From NCBI GenBank assembly GCA_018402295.1, contig JAGYJI010000005.1, positions 1 through 64,000 of the forward strand: a stretch of DNA of 64,000 nucleotides. Direction: 5' to 3'. This DNA is from Pontimonas sp. (GTDB lineage Bacteria; Actinomycetota; Actinomycetes; Actinomycetales; Microbacteriaceae). Below the pieces are notes generated by a model, which worked only from the letters and a program-made list of their open reading frames with translations, was not told where the DNA came from and searched no databases. Shown in pieces: positions 10,553 to 20,924 of the stretch; the first letter of the stretch is position 1; the number at the start of each line of letters is the position of its first letter. The position numbers and the translations under genes were made by a program.

Positions 10553-11062
10553 GTGAGCCACGTTCTTTCACTCCTGGTTGAAGATAAGCCGGGTTTGCTG
10601 ACCAGGGTTGCCGGTCTTTTTGCCCGTCGAGGGTTCAACATCGAGTCGCTTGCGGTGGGAAAGACAGAAATCCCCGGACTTTCTCGCATCACGGTCGTGG
10701 TGGACGTTGAGGACTTGCCTCTGGAGCAGGTGACGAAGCAGCTGAACAAGTTGGTGAACGTTTTGAAGATTGTGGAACTCGAGCCTGACCAGTCGGTTGC
10801 CCGTGAACACATGCTGATCAAGGTGCGCGTGGATAACTCCACCCGGTCACAGATTTTGGAAGCGACGAATTTGTTCCGAGCTCGCGTGGTGGATGTCGTG
10901 ACGGACGCCCTGGTGATCGAGGTCACCGGTGATACCGCAAAGGTTCGAGCACTCTTGAAAGTGCTCGAACCCTACGGCATCAAAGAAATCGCTCAGTCGG
11001 GTCTTCTGGCTATCGGTCGAGGATCCAAGAGCATTTCTGATCGCATCAACAAGAACAACTAG
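10553..11062 (+). CDS. ilvN: Acetolactate synthase small (regulatory) subunit
   Basis: Valine-responsive regulatory partner of IlvB, 169 residues. An N-terminal ACT domain (SHVLSLLVEDKPGLLTRVAG, RRGFNIESLAVG) is followed by a C-terminal ALS small-subunit domain (REHMLIKVRV, EVTGDTAKVRALL). I place the start at GTG 10553, two bases after the ilvB stop. The in-frame ATG at 10535 lies inside ilvB and adds residues not seen in the family. The tight spacing implies translational coupling and equal subunit supply. Frame intact. Confidence 0.95.
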   Translation: MSHVLSLLVEDKPGLLTRVAGLFARRGFNIESLAVGKTEIPGLSRITVVVDVEDLPLEQVTKQLNKLVNVLKIVELEPDQSVAREHMLIKVRVDNSTRSQILEATNLFRARVVDVVTDALVIEVTGDTAKVRALLKVLEPYGIKEIAQSGLLAIGRGSKSISDRINKNN

Positions 11063-11084
11063 GCTTTTCGCTAACGCCCACTAA

Positions 11085-12128
<1,044 letters not shown>

Positions 12129-12156
12129 GTCCTCGCCAGACGGAAAGGCATCATTC

Positions 12157-13750
12157 GTGACGAAACCCGTCGTGCTCATCGCTGAAGAGTTGTCACCGGC
12201 AACCGTGGAAGCCTTGGGCCCGGATTTTGATATTCGCCATGCGGATGGCGCTAATCGTGCTGAGCTGCTCGCAGCCTTGGTGGATGCTCAGGCCGTTCTG
12301 ATTCGATCCGCAACCCAGATGGACGCTGAAGCGTTGGCTGTCGCGAAGAACCTGAAGGTCATCGCTCGGGCCGGTGTGGGTCTGGACAACGTCGACATCA
12401 AAGCCGCTACCGAAGCTGGTGTGATGGTGGTCAACGCCCCCACCTCGAACATTGTGAGTGCCGCAGAGCTCGCCATTGCCCACATTCTCGTCTCTCGCAC
12501 GTCACATTCCTCGTGCGCATGCTTCTCTCGCCGCTGGTGAATGGAAGCGTTCCGCCTTCACCGGAGTCGAATTGTTCGACAAAACAATCGGGATCATCGG
12601 TCTGGGTCGCATCGGTGCGCTCGTCGCCGAGCGTCTCGCCGGCTTCGGTGTTCGCCTCATCGGGTTTGATCCCTACGTCCAGCCTGCACGAGCAAGCCAG
12701 ATGGGTATCACCCTCACCACACTCGAGGACTTGATCGAGCAGAGTGACTTCATCTCCATTCACATTCCGAAGACTCCCGAAACGACCGGGATGATTGGTC
12801 TCGAGGAGCTCAAGAAGGCGAAGCCCACGCTTCGCATCGTGAATGCCTCCCGGGGAGGCATCATCGATGAGGCCGCCCTCCACACAGCGCTCTCCGAAGG
12901 GTGGATAGCCGGTGCTGGCATCGATGTGTTTGTGTCCGAGCCGCCGAAAGGGTCCCCATTATTGGATCTTCCCAACATTGTGGTGACCCCTCACCTCGGT
13001 GCGTCGACAGAAGAAGCACAAGAGAAAGCCGGCATCTCGGTTGCTCGATCGGTGAAGCTTGCGCTCGAGGGGGAGCTGGTCCCCGACGCTGTCAACGTCG
13101 CTGGAGGAGTCATTGACCCCTCAGTGCGGCCTGGTATTCCGTTGATGGAAAAACTGGGTCAAGTGTTTGTGGGACTGTGTGATGCCTCCATTACGAGCAT
13201 TCACGTCGAGATTCGGGGAGAGATTGTCGAGCACGACGTGAGCGCTCTGAAGCTCGCTGCCCTCAAGGGAATCTTCTCGAGGATTGCCAGCGAGCAGGTG
13301 AGCTATGTGAATGCCCCCTTGCTTGCAGAGGCACGAGGGGTCTCGGTGTCGATGTCGACTGATCCCCAGAGTGATGAGTATCGAAACCTTCTGAGCATCA
13401 AGGGTGTCTTGGGAGATGGTCGCACGATTTCCGCCTCTGCCACCCTGACCGGCGCTAAGCAGGCCGAGAAACTTGTCGAGGTGAACGGGTATGACGTTGA
13501 GGTGCCCCTCGCCGAGCACCACATCGTCATGATGTATGAAGACCGTCCTGGAATTGTCGCCATCTATGGGCGTGCGTTTGGTGATGCCAACATCAACATC
13601 GCCGGCATGCAGATTGCGAGAGACACCAAGGGCGGCAAGGCGCTCAGCGTGTTGACCGTTGACTCCCGCGTCCCCGATGAGCTCCTCGAGCACGTCGCGA
13701 AGGAAATCGCAGCCACCACCATGGCGCACATCGACATCATCGACTTGTAA
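12157..13750 (+). pseudogene. serA: D-3-phosphoglycerate dehydrogenase (long form), one frameshift
   Basis: First step of serine synthesis. About 530 residues with the actinobacterial long architecture: N-terminal substrate and Rossmann domains (IGLGRIGALVAERLAGFG; NASRGGIIDEAAL; TPHLGASTEEAQEKAG), an intervening ASB domain, and a C-terminal ACT domain (HHIVMMYEDRPGIVA, NINIAGMQIARD) that senses serine. Start is GTG 12157. The frame breaks once near 12495, between [10 protein letters not shown] and [18 protein letters not shown], both conserved, so an indel is suspected. The stop codon overlaps the ATG of otsB by one base. Linkage of serA to ilvC is common in actinobacteria. Confidence 0.92.
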
Positions 13751-14532
13751 TGCCTGAGCCCATGTCGTCTGAGCTGACGGAGGCTCTCTCAGCGTTCGCT
13801 TCGAAGGACACAATCCTGATTGCTCTGGATTTCGATGGCACCTTCGCGCCGCTGGTGGATGATCCCGAGGCATCACGCATGATTGCCCCAGCGCGCAAGG
13901 CACTGGAGAACCTGACCACTCTTCCTGGAGTGACGATCGCGATCGTCACCGGTCGTGCCATTGACAGCGTGAAGCGAGTCGCAGAGCCACTGAATGAGTG
14001 GTTTCTCGTCGGGTCACACGGGATTGAGGTGCTTTCCCCTGGCGAAGTCACAGACTACGAGACTCCGTGGTTGGTTCCAGGCGACCTGATCAAGGATTTC
14101 GAGGCCGTGATTGCGGCACACCCCGGCACCAGGCTTGAACAGAAGCCTTTCGGGCTAGCGCTCCATACCCGCGGAGTGGAGGAGCAGCTGGCCAGGCACG
14201 CTGAAGCCGCCGCCCACGAGGTGTGTGATGCGTGGGGTGAAGAGTTGGTTGTCCGAACCGGCCACGGAATTGTGGAGTGCTCCATCCAGGACGCAACCAA
14301 GGGGGATGGGATTGCAGAGGTCCGGCGGCGTCTCAACCCGACTGCGGTGTTGTTTGCGGGTGATGATCGAACGGATGAGGATGGTTTTGCTGTCTTGGGA
14401 GAGCAGGATGTGGCAATTCGCGTGGGGGGAGGGGAGACCATTGCTCCCTATCGGCTCGACGATGCTCATGCAGTGGCGGAGGCTCTCTGGTTTATCCACG
14501 ACAAGCGCGCTTCTGTGGATTCTGGTTCCTAG
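13750..14532 (+). CDS. otsB: Trehalose-6-phosphate phosphatase
   Basis: Removes phosphate from trehalose-6-phosphate, the last step of the OtsAB pathway for the compatible solute trehalose. 260 residues. HAD motif I is LIALDFDGTFAPLVDDP, motif II lies in AIVTGR, and motif IV is LFAGDDRTDEDGF. The segment VGSHGIEVL is typical of OtsB. ATG 13750 overlaps the serA stop TAA by one base, so the genes are coupled. No otsA is present in this window. Its placement inside an amino acid operon, between serA and leuB, is unusual. Confidence 0.92.
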   Translation: MPEPMSSELTEALSAFASKDTILIALDFDGTFAPLVDDPEASRMIAPARKALENLTTLPGVTIAIVTGRAIDSVKRVAEPLNEWFLVGSHGIEVLSPGEVTDYETPWLVPGDLIKDFEAVIAAHPGTRLEQKPFGLALHTRGVEEQLARHAEAAAHEVCDAWGEELVVRTGHGIVECSIQDATKGDGIAEVRRRLNPTAVLFAGDDRTDEDGFAVLGEQDVAIRVGGGETIAPYRLDDAHAVAEALWFIHDKRASVDSGS

Positions 14533-14547
14533 CTTTAGGCTGGGGTC

Positions 14548-15600
14548 ATGACGCAGTCACTGAATCTCGCTGTTATCCCTGGAGACGGCATTGGGCCTGA
14601 GGTCACGGCCGAGGCCCTCGAGACGCTGAAGGTCGCGTCCGCAGGGGTTCTTGACATCTCTGTCACCAGCTATTCCTTAGGTGCTGCCCACTACCTGGAG
14701 ACCGGGGAAATACTCTCGGATGAAACACTGGCCAAACTTTCCGCCCATGACGCCATTCTGTTGGGAGCAGTCGGTGGTGACCCCCAGGACCCGCAACTGC
14801 AGGGTGGGATCATCGAGCGAGGGTTGCTCCTGAAGCTGCGCTTTGCTTTTGACCACTATGTGAATCTTCGACCCACAGTTCTTCTTCCCGGCGTGGAATC
14901 GCCTCTGTCGAAGCCCGGTGCACTCGACTTTGTCGTCGTGCGGGAAGGCACCGAGGGTCCCTACGTGGGAAATGGTGGAGCGCTTCGAACAGGAACTCCA
15001 GAGGAAATCGCCACGGAAGTGTCGGTGAATACCGCCCACGGAGTCAGTCGGGTCGTCCGATTCGCCTTCGAGAAAGCAACCACTAGGCGCAACAAGCTGA
15101 CCCTGGTGCACAAGACCAATGTGCTGGTTCATGCGGGGAGCTTGTGGTCTCGTATTGTTCGTGAGGTTCAGGTCGAGTATCCAGGTGTTGAGGTGGACTA
15201 CCTCCACATTGATGCCGCGACAATCTTTATGGTGACGGACCCGTCCAGATTCGATGTGATTGTGACCGACAACCTGTTTGGTGACATCATCACCGACCTA
15301 GCCGGAGCTGTGGGTGGCGGTATTGGGCTGGCGGCTTCCGCGAACCTGAACCCCAGCGGGTCATTCCCCAGCATGTTTGAACCTGTTCATGGCTCTGCAC
15401 CCGATATCGCGGGGACCGGGAAAGCTGATCCCACCGCTGCCATCATGTCTGCGGCATTGCTTCTGGAGCACCAAGGGTTCCCGGAGTTGGCCAACAGAAT
15501 TGTGCAGGCAGTCACGCAGGATGTTGCTGGTCGAGGTGCGGGGAGTAAGGCTCGCAGCACCACTGAGATTGGTGCGGCTATTCGCGCTCTGCTGGGCTAG
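14548..15600 (+). CDS. leuB: 3-isopropylmalate dehydrogenase
   Basis: NAD-dependent oxidative decarboxylation of 3-isopropylmalate in leucine synthesis. 350 residues, intact. Family features: [18 protein letters not shown] at the N-terminus, [13 protein letters not shown], the catalytic HKTNVL, the metal-binding [11 protein letters not shown], and [20 protein letters not shown]. Starts 15 bp after otsB. leuA, leuC and leuD are not in this window. Confidence 0.95.
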   Translation: MTQSLNLAVIPGDGIGPEVTAEALETLKVASAGVLDISVTSYSLGAAHYLETGEILSDETLAKLSAHDAILLGAVGGDPQDPQLQGGIIERGLLLKLRFAFDHYVNLRPTVLLPGVESPLSKPGALDFVVVREGTEGPYVGNGGALRTGTPEEIATEVSVNTAHGVSRVVRFAFEKATTRRNKLTLVHKTNVLVHAGSLWSRIVREVQVEYPGVEVDYLHIDAATIFMVTDPSRFDVIVTDNLFGDIITDLAGAVGGGIGLAASANLNPSGSFPSMFEPVHGSAPDIAGTGKADPTAAIMSAALLLEHQGFPELANRIVQAVTQDVAGRGAGSKARSTTEIGAAIRALLG

Positions 15601-15680
15601 AGCACCCTAGAGACCAAGACCTTGTTGCCAGTAGGCTGTTGGGTACTAGCCCACTATTTCTGCACCCCAGAGAGACTTCC

Positions 15681-16793
15681 ATGACGATTTCGCTCCCGAT
15701 GGCGACCCCGGACATTCAGTTCCAGGTCACACTGAACCCTGCTCCGCTCTCGGATAGTGAGCGTCAGGCAGTCTTGGATAATCCGGTTTTTGGGACAGTC
15801 TTCACCGACCACATGGTCGATATTTGCTGGTCAGAAAAAGGTGGCTGGCACCGTCCTCGGGTGCAACCGTATGGACCCATTCCTCTGGACCCTGCCGCAT
15901 CAGTGCTTCATTACGGTCAGGAAATCTTCGAGGGAATGAAGGGCTACCGTCATGAAGACGGCTCCATCTGGACTTTCAGGCCAGACCAGAACGCTCTTCG
16001 CCTGCAGCGATCCGCGAAGCGGATGGCATTGCCTGAGCTCCCAGTCGAGTACTTCCTGCAGGCTCTGAAGGAACTCATTGCTGTTGATGGAGCGTGGGTC
16101 CCGAGTGCCCCCGAAACGTCGCTCTATATTCGACCCTTCATGTTTGCCAAAGAGGCGTTCCTGGGGGTTCGGCCAGCCAACAAGGTTGCGTTCTACGTCA
16201 TCGCCTCACCGGTGGGTCCCTACTTCGGTGACACGGTCAGCCCGGTCTCCATTTGGCTCTCCACGCACTACTCCCGGGCCGGTAAAGGTGGAACAGGTGC
16301 CGCGAAAGCAGGAGGCAACTACGCAGCCTCTTTGGTTGCTCAAACAGAAGCTGCAGAGAATGGCTGTAAGCAGGTGTTGTTCCTGGACTCCGAGGAAGGT
16401 CGTTTCCTGGAGGAGCTCGGTGGAATGAACGTTGTCCTGGTCCACAAAGACGGAACACTTGTGACCCCTCACAGCGAAACAATTCTTCAGGGCATCACCC
16501 GGGATTCTGTGTTGCAGCTGGCGGAAGATGCTGGTCACACCGTCGAGCGGCGACCCATCACCATTGATGAGTGGCGAGAAGGCTCCGCCTCAGGAGACAT
16601 TGTGGAAGCCTTTGCCTGTGGCACGGCTGCCACCGTTGTTCCCATCGGTCAGCTGAAAGCTCCGGACTTCACCATTGGTTCCGCTGATGCACCTCCCGGT
16701 GAGGTGACCATGTCTCTCCGCTCGCAACTCATTGACATTCAATACGGTCGCGCAGCCGACCCTCACGGGTGGATGCAAAGACTCGATCAGTGA
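15681..16793 (+). CDS. ilvE: Branched-chain amino acid aminotransferase
   Basis: PLP fold-type IV aminotransferase, last step of valine, leucine and isoleucine synthesis and first of their breakdown. 370 residues. Recognisable blocks: LHYGQEIFEGMKGYRHEDG, YIRPFMFAKEAFLGVRP, the PLP-lysine region AAKAGGNYAASL, and the phosphate-binding EAFACGTAATVVP. I use ATG 15681, preceded by an AGAGAG site, rather than the longer in-frame start at 15639. The TGA overlaps the GTG of the following membrane protein gene by 4 bp. Confidence 0.95.
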   Translation: MTISLPMATPDIQFQVTLNPAPLSDSERQAVLDNPVFGTVFTDHMVDICWSEKGGWHRPRVQPYGPIPLDPAASVLHYGQEIFEGMKGYRHEDGSIWTFRPDQNALRLQRSAKRMALPELPVEYFLQALKELIAVDGAWVPSAPETSLYIRPFMFAKEAFLGVRPANKVAFYVIASPVGPYFGDTVSPVSIWLSTHYSRAGKGGTGAAKAGGNYAASLVAQTEAAENGCKQVLFLDSEEGRFLEELGGMNVVLVHKDGTLVTPHSETILQGITRDSVLQLAEDAGHTVERRPITIDEWREGSASGDIVEAFACGTAATVVPIGQLKAPDFTIGSADAPPGEVTMSLRSQLIDIQYGRAADPHGWMQRLDQ

Positions 16794-17194
16794 GGCACAC
16801 TCCCCTGATTCAGAGGGCCCTTCGGTCTTTGGGCGCTCTTGCGCTGGGTGTTGTTGTGGGAACCTTCGCGAGCCTCTATCACGGCGTTGTGTTCCCCTGG
16901 GGGCTCGCAGCGGCACTGGTTCTCGTGACCCTGGCGGTTGCTGGAGTGAGAACACTGTTTGTGGAGCGCTACCCGATTGTCTGGGCAAGCGTGGGCATTG
17001 TGGGCGCGCTCATGATGCTCGCAGGGGTCGACGGCAACGGTTCGGTTCTGATTCTTGCCGACACGGCGGGCCTGGTGCTGCTGGGCGGGACAACTCTTCT
17101 TGTGGTCGGAGCGATTGCGTGGCCACGGTTTCCGCACAGAACAACCCGTTACGATAGGGAAGTAGAACGCTCCGAGAGGACCCACCAGCCGTGA
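16790..17194 (+). CDS. Small membrane protein of unknown function
   Basis: About 134 residues with four hydrophobic segments: roughly residues 10-30, 35-53, 60-80 and 87-107 (for example LGALALGVVVGTFASLYHG and GLVLLGGTTLLVVGAIAWP). The ends are short, charged and predicted cytoplasmic. GTG 16790 overlaps the ilvE stop by 4 bp, and its own TGA overlaps the fdxA GTG by 4 bp, so it is translationally coupled on both sides. I do not recognise a named family, and no catalytic motif is visible. Position between ilvE and fdxA gives no firm hint of function. Confidence 0.75.
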   Translation: MRHTPLIQRALRSLGALALGVVVGTFASLYHGVVFPWGLAAALVLVTLAVAGVRTLFVERYPIVWASVGIVGALMMLAGVDGNGSVLILADTAGLVLLGGTTLLVVGAIAWPRFPHRTTRYDREVERSERTHQP

Positions 17195-17507
17195 CCTACG
17201 TAATCGCTTTGCCCTGTGTTGATGTCAAAGACCGTGCCTGCATTGATGAATGCCCGGTTGATTGCATCTATGAGGGCGACCGGATGCTCTACATCCACCC
17301 GGATGAGTGCGTGGATTGCGGCGCCTGTGAGCCGGTGTGTCCCGTGGAAGCGATCTACTACGAGGATGACCTTCCCGAGCAGTGGTCTGAGTACTACACG
17401 GCCAATGTTGAGTTCTTTGTGGAGGTGGGGTCCCCGGAGGAGCCGCCAAGGTTGGCGTCATCCACTCAGACCACGCCGTGGTGTCCGCACTGCCTCCCCA
17501 GAACTAA
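17191..17507 (+). pseudogene. fdxA: 7Fe-type ferredoxin, one frameshift
   Basis: Small electron carrier. The N-terminal region has DRACIDECPVDCIYEG and the second cluster region CVDCGACEPVCPVEAIYYED, the cysteine pattern of actinobacterial FdxA with 3Fe-4S and 4Fe-4S centres. The first 80 residues are in frame from GTG 17191. Near 17430 one extra C shifts the frame; in the next frame the expected tail reads GGAAKVGVIHSDHAVV and stops at TAA 17505-17507, giving about 105 residues, the family length. dapC follows 6 bp later, a common actinobacterial neighbour. Confidence 0.9.
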
Positions 17508-17513
17508 GCTCCT

Positions 17514-18602
17514 GTGGGCCTCACGCTCCCCGATTTCCCGTGGGATTCTCTCGAGTCCCATCGAGAGCGCGCATCAGCACACCCAGAGGGTCTGATTGAC
17601 CTGTCCATAGGATCGCCCATCGATTCCACCCCTACTGTGGCCACGAAAGCCCTGCAGGATGCTGCACAGGCGCCCTCCTACCCGCTCACAGCGGGCACCC
17701 CTGAGCTCAGGGGCGCGATGGCTGCATGGTGGGAGCGTCGCCGGAATACGGGCCCCCTCGACGCTCTGGAAGTGATGCCCTCGATCGGGTCAAAAGAGAT
17801 GGTGGGCTTGCTTCCCACGCTTCTCGGGGTTCGGTCCACCGATGTCGTGGTCATTCCAGAAATTGCCTACCCCACGTATGCGATGGGTGCTCACATGGTG
17901 GGCGCACACGTTGTGGCCTCTGATGACCCTGCCGAGTGGCCTGAGGGCACGAAGCTGGTGTGGCTGAACTCTCCTGGGAACCCAACAGGACGAGTTCACG
18001 ATGTCGCCTACCTCCGGGAGGCGCTCAGTGTTGCGCGGCAACTTGGCGCAGTGGTTGCTAGTGACGAGTGCTACGGAGAGCTCGGATGGGAGGGCATCCC
18101 GGTGCCATCGCTTCTTGACCACGAGGTGACCCAGGGCGATCGCTCCGGAGCGATTGCTCTGTATTCGACGAGTAAGCAGTCGAACCTTGCTGGATATCGT
18201 GCAGCGCTTGTGGCCGGGGACCAGACGTTGATTCAGGAGCTCCTTTTGGCTCGCAAACACCTGGGGCTCATCGTCCCGGCACCTATTCAGGCCGCGCTCA
18301 CCGCCGTACTGGGTGACGACGAGCACGTCGCCACCCAGAAGGAGCGGTATCGACTTCGCCGCGACCTGGTGAGGTCGGCACTACAGGAAGCAGGTTTCCG
18401 GATTGACCACAGTGAGGCGGGGCTCTACCTCTGGGCCACACGGGAGGAGGACTGTTGGGACACAGTGAGCTGGTGCGCTGAGCGTGGAGTCCTTGTCGCT
18501 CCGGGTTCGTTTTACGGTGAAGCAGGAAGTAGACATGTCCGAGTGGCTCTGACAGTCTCAGATCAGCACGCGGAAGCGGTCAGGGGCCGCTTTCTTGCCT
18601 GA
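17514..18602 (+). CDS. dapC: Succinyldiaminopimelate transaminase
   Basis: PLP fold-type I aminotransferase making N-succinyl-L,L-diaminopimelate for lysine and peptidoglycan. 362 residues. N-terminus LPDFPWDSLESHRERAS with LSIGSPIDSTP is typical of actinobacterial DapC. Further motifs are VWLNSPGNPTGRV, the SDECYGELGW segment with the PLP-interacting Asp/Tyr, the Schiff-base Lys in YSTSKQSNLAGYR, and the C-terminal Arg in HVRVALTV. GTG start 6 bp after fdxA. Companion genes dapD and dapE lie 2.3-4.4 kb further on. Confidence 0.92.
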   Translation: MGLTLPDFPWDSLESHRERASAHPEGLIDLSIGSPIDSTPTVATKALQDAAQAPSYPLTAGTPELRGAMAAWWERRRNTGPLDALEVMPSIGSKEMVGLLPTLLGVRSTDVVVIPEIAYPTYAMGAHMVGAHVVASDDPAEWPEGTKLVWLNSPGNPTGRVHDVAYLREALSVARQLGAVVASDECYGELGWEGIPVPSLLDHEVTQGDRSGAIALYSTSKQSNLAGYRAALVAGDQTLIQELLLARKHLGLIVPAPIQAALTAVLGDDEHVATQKERYRLRRDLVRSALQEAGFRIDHSEAGLYLWATREEDCWDTVSWCAERGVLVAPGSFYGEAGSRHVRVALTVSDQHAEAVRGRFLA

Positions 18603-18706
18603 TTTTGTCCCTACTCGACAACAGCTTTCGTCATTTCGTGGGCAACTCGGCTAGTGCCAGCGAGGTCCTCTAGGCTGTAGGGGATGCCGTGGCGAAGGAG
18701 GGAAGC

Positions 18707-19996
18707 GTGACTGACTCACCTGACACTGTTTCGCTGAACTTTTCTGGCGGAACAGCAGAGTTTCCGGTTGTTCCCTCCGTGGATGGCGCTCCCAGCATTG
18801 ATGTCTCGACTCTGACTAAGCAGACCGGCTACACCGCTCTGGACCAGGGGTTTGTCAACACCGCATCGACCTCCAGTGGAATCACCTTTATCAACGGTGA
18901 CGAGGGAGTTCTTCGCTACCGCGGATACTCCATTGACGATGTCGCGCAGAACTCAACCTTCCTCGAGGTCGCCTGGTTGTTGATTTATGGTGAGCTCCCG
19001 TCCACCAGTGAGCTGGAAGAGTTTGATCACCGAATTCGGCACCACACCCTGCTCCACGAAGACCTCAAGCGCCTCTTTGATGCGCTTCCCCACAACGCGC
19101 ACCCCATGTCAGTGCTCTCCGCTGCTGTCAGCGCAATGTCGACCTACTACGGTGACTCGCTCAGCGTTCACGACCCTGAGCAGATCGAGATGTCGACGAT
19201 TCGCCTTCTGGCGAAGCTCCCGGTCATCGCTGCCTATGCACACAAGAAGAGCATCGGTCAGGCGTTCTTGTATCCGGATAACTCCCGAGGATTCGTGGAG
19301 AACTTCTTGTGGTTGAACTTTGGTCTGATGGCAGAGCCTTATGTGGCAAACCCTAGTCCTCGTGAAAGCGCTTGACCGTTTGTTGATTCTCCACGAAGAC
19401 CACGAACAAAACGCCTCCACTTCCACGGTGCGAATGGTCGGGCTCCACGGAGGCCAACCTGTTCGCCTCGGTGTCCGCAGGAATCAACGCGCTGTCTGGT
19501 CCACTGCACGGTGGCGCTAATGAGGCGGTGCTCTCCATGCTCGCCGAAATCAGAGATTCCGGTGAGGGCGTGCAGCGTTTTGTCGAGCAAGGTGAAGCGC
19601 AAAGAAGACGGCATTCGTTTGATGGGCTTTGGCCACCGCATTTATAAGAACTATGACCCTAGAGCTCGCCTGGTCAAAGAAAGCGCTGACGCGGTATTGG
19701 AGCAACTCGGTATTCACGACCCTCTGCTGGGTATCGCGAAAGAGCTCGAAGAAATCGCGTTAGCGGATGACTACTTCATTGAGCGGAAGCTCTATCCGAA
19801 CGTCGATTTCTATACCGGCGTGATTTACAAAGCCATGGGATTCCCCACCCGCATGTTCACTGTGTTGTTTGCTATCGGGCGCCTCCCCGGCTGGATTGCG
19901 CACTGGCGGGAAATGAATGACGACCCCGACACCCGGATCGGTCGCCCTCAGCAGCTCTATGTTGGGCCACCTGCCAGGGATTGGCCGAAGCGCTAA
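18707..19996 (+). pseudogene. gltA: Citrate synthase, several frameshifts
   Basis: Condenses oxaloacetate and acetyl-CoA. Start GTG 18707 has a strong AAGGAGGGA site. The first frame (to about 19345) holds GVLRYRGYSIDDVA, ELPSTSELEEF and HPMSVLSAAVSAMSTYYGD. Later frames hold [10 protein letters not shown] with a catalytic His, [27 protein letters not shown], and [15 protein letters not shown]. The last frame includes [13 protein letters not shown] and ends RDWPKR. Joined length is about 430 residues, normal for type II. At least three indels fall between 19345 and 19600, all with conserved flanks. As an essential TCA enzyme the breaks are probably technical. Convergent with the GT11 gene, one base apart. 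Confidence 0.9.
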
Positions 19997-19997
19997 A

Positions 19998-20888
19998 TCA
20001 GTAATGCCTCAGGATTCCTGATTTGGGGAGACCACCGGTAGCCACGTGAGGAACGTGGTGTCCGCCGAGCGAATGTGAGTCATCCCATCGTTGCTCACCC
20101 CAGGTAATCCAGTGCAGGGGGGCGATGAAGGGCCCCTGGGATTGCCGGCTCGCTAATTGCGCTCCCCACCAGGAAAAACTGCTGGCGGACATAATTCCCC
20201 CGGTGCAGCGAGACATCAGGGTGAGGGTTTGACGGGGGCTAGCCGTAATCGCCTCGGCGTTGCTTCTGCCCTGCGCAAATTGCTCGGCGTAATCATCATC
20301 GTCGCTAAAGACGAGAAAGCGGGCACCTGGTTGGGTTTCGCAGATTCTGTCCATCGCCTCCTGGTACCAGCTCTCGGGAAGAGCTGCCGGGAACTCGGGG
20401 TTGGCCAGGTGAGATAGTCGCCTCTGACGGATGTGGATGAAGAACACCGGGTCATCACCGGACACAGTCAGCGCACTTTCTTCACCTGTCTTCTCGCCGA
20501 GCGGATGGGAATCACCGGCGCGAATCAAAGTGTGGAAGATGTCGGGGTCGATGAGGTTCTCGTCTTGACACCATCCCCCATTGAACAGAGCGAGAGGAAG
20601 AATCCCTCGGGACGTCACCAAGCGTCGCTCTGCCGAGTCCAGCGTAATAACCGAGGCTAGTCTCAGGAGACCCAGAGATTTGAGAATCTTCTCTGCCAGG
20701 TCCCACCGCCACCAGTGTTTTCGGGGCAAAGGAATGTGGCGAGAGTCAGCCAGCACTTCGGGAAAGTTCTGAATCAAGTCGTCAAAACCCACCAACACCA
20801 GAGTTTCCCGTTGTGTATTCAGTTTTCTGAGAGCGGCATAGACGAACAGCTGATTTCCCAGGCGTCCTGCCGATCGGGCGATGATCAT
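19998..20888 (-). CDS. GT11 (alpha-1,2-fucosyltransferase-like) glycosyltransferase
   Basis: 296 residues from ATG 20888. Family 11 features: the N-terminal ARSAGRLGNQLFVYAALRKL, a FSDDDDYAEQF segment, and the C-terminal SASSFSWWGAQLAS. These enzymes transfer a deoxyhexose, usually fucose from GDP-fucose, to a surface glycan. The usual HxRRGDY donor-binding motif is distorted: at 20410-20432 the frame reads HIRQRRLSHL, while the adjacent frame reads VRGDYLT, so two compensating indels probably hide an intact motif. It begins 36 bp after dapD on the same strand but has no metabolic link to it. A transferred surface-glycan gene is a plausible reading. Confidence 0.75.
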   Translation of the reverse strand: MIIARSAGRLGNQLFVYAALRKLNTQRETLVLVGFDDLIQNFPEVLADSRHIPLPRKHWWRWDLAEKILKSLGLLRLASVITLDSAERRLVTSRGILPLALFNGGWCQDENLIDPDIFHTLIRAGDSHPLGEKTGEESALTVSGDDPVFFIHIRQRRLSHLANPEFPAALPESWYQEAMDRICETQPGARFLVFSDDDDYAEQFAQGRSNAEAITASPRQTLTLMSRCTGGIMSASSFSWWGAQLASRQSQGPFIAPLHWITWGEQRWDDSHSLGGHHVPHVATGGLPKSGILRHY

Positions 20889-20924
20889 CGAGGGAGCCCC
20901 GGAGTTGTCATGACGGAGGGCATG

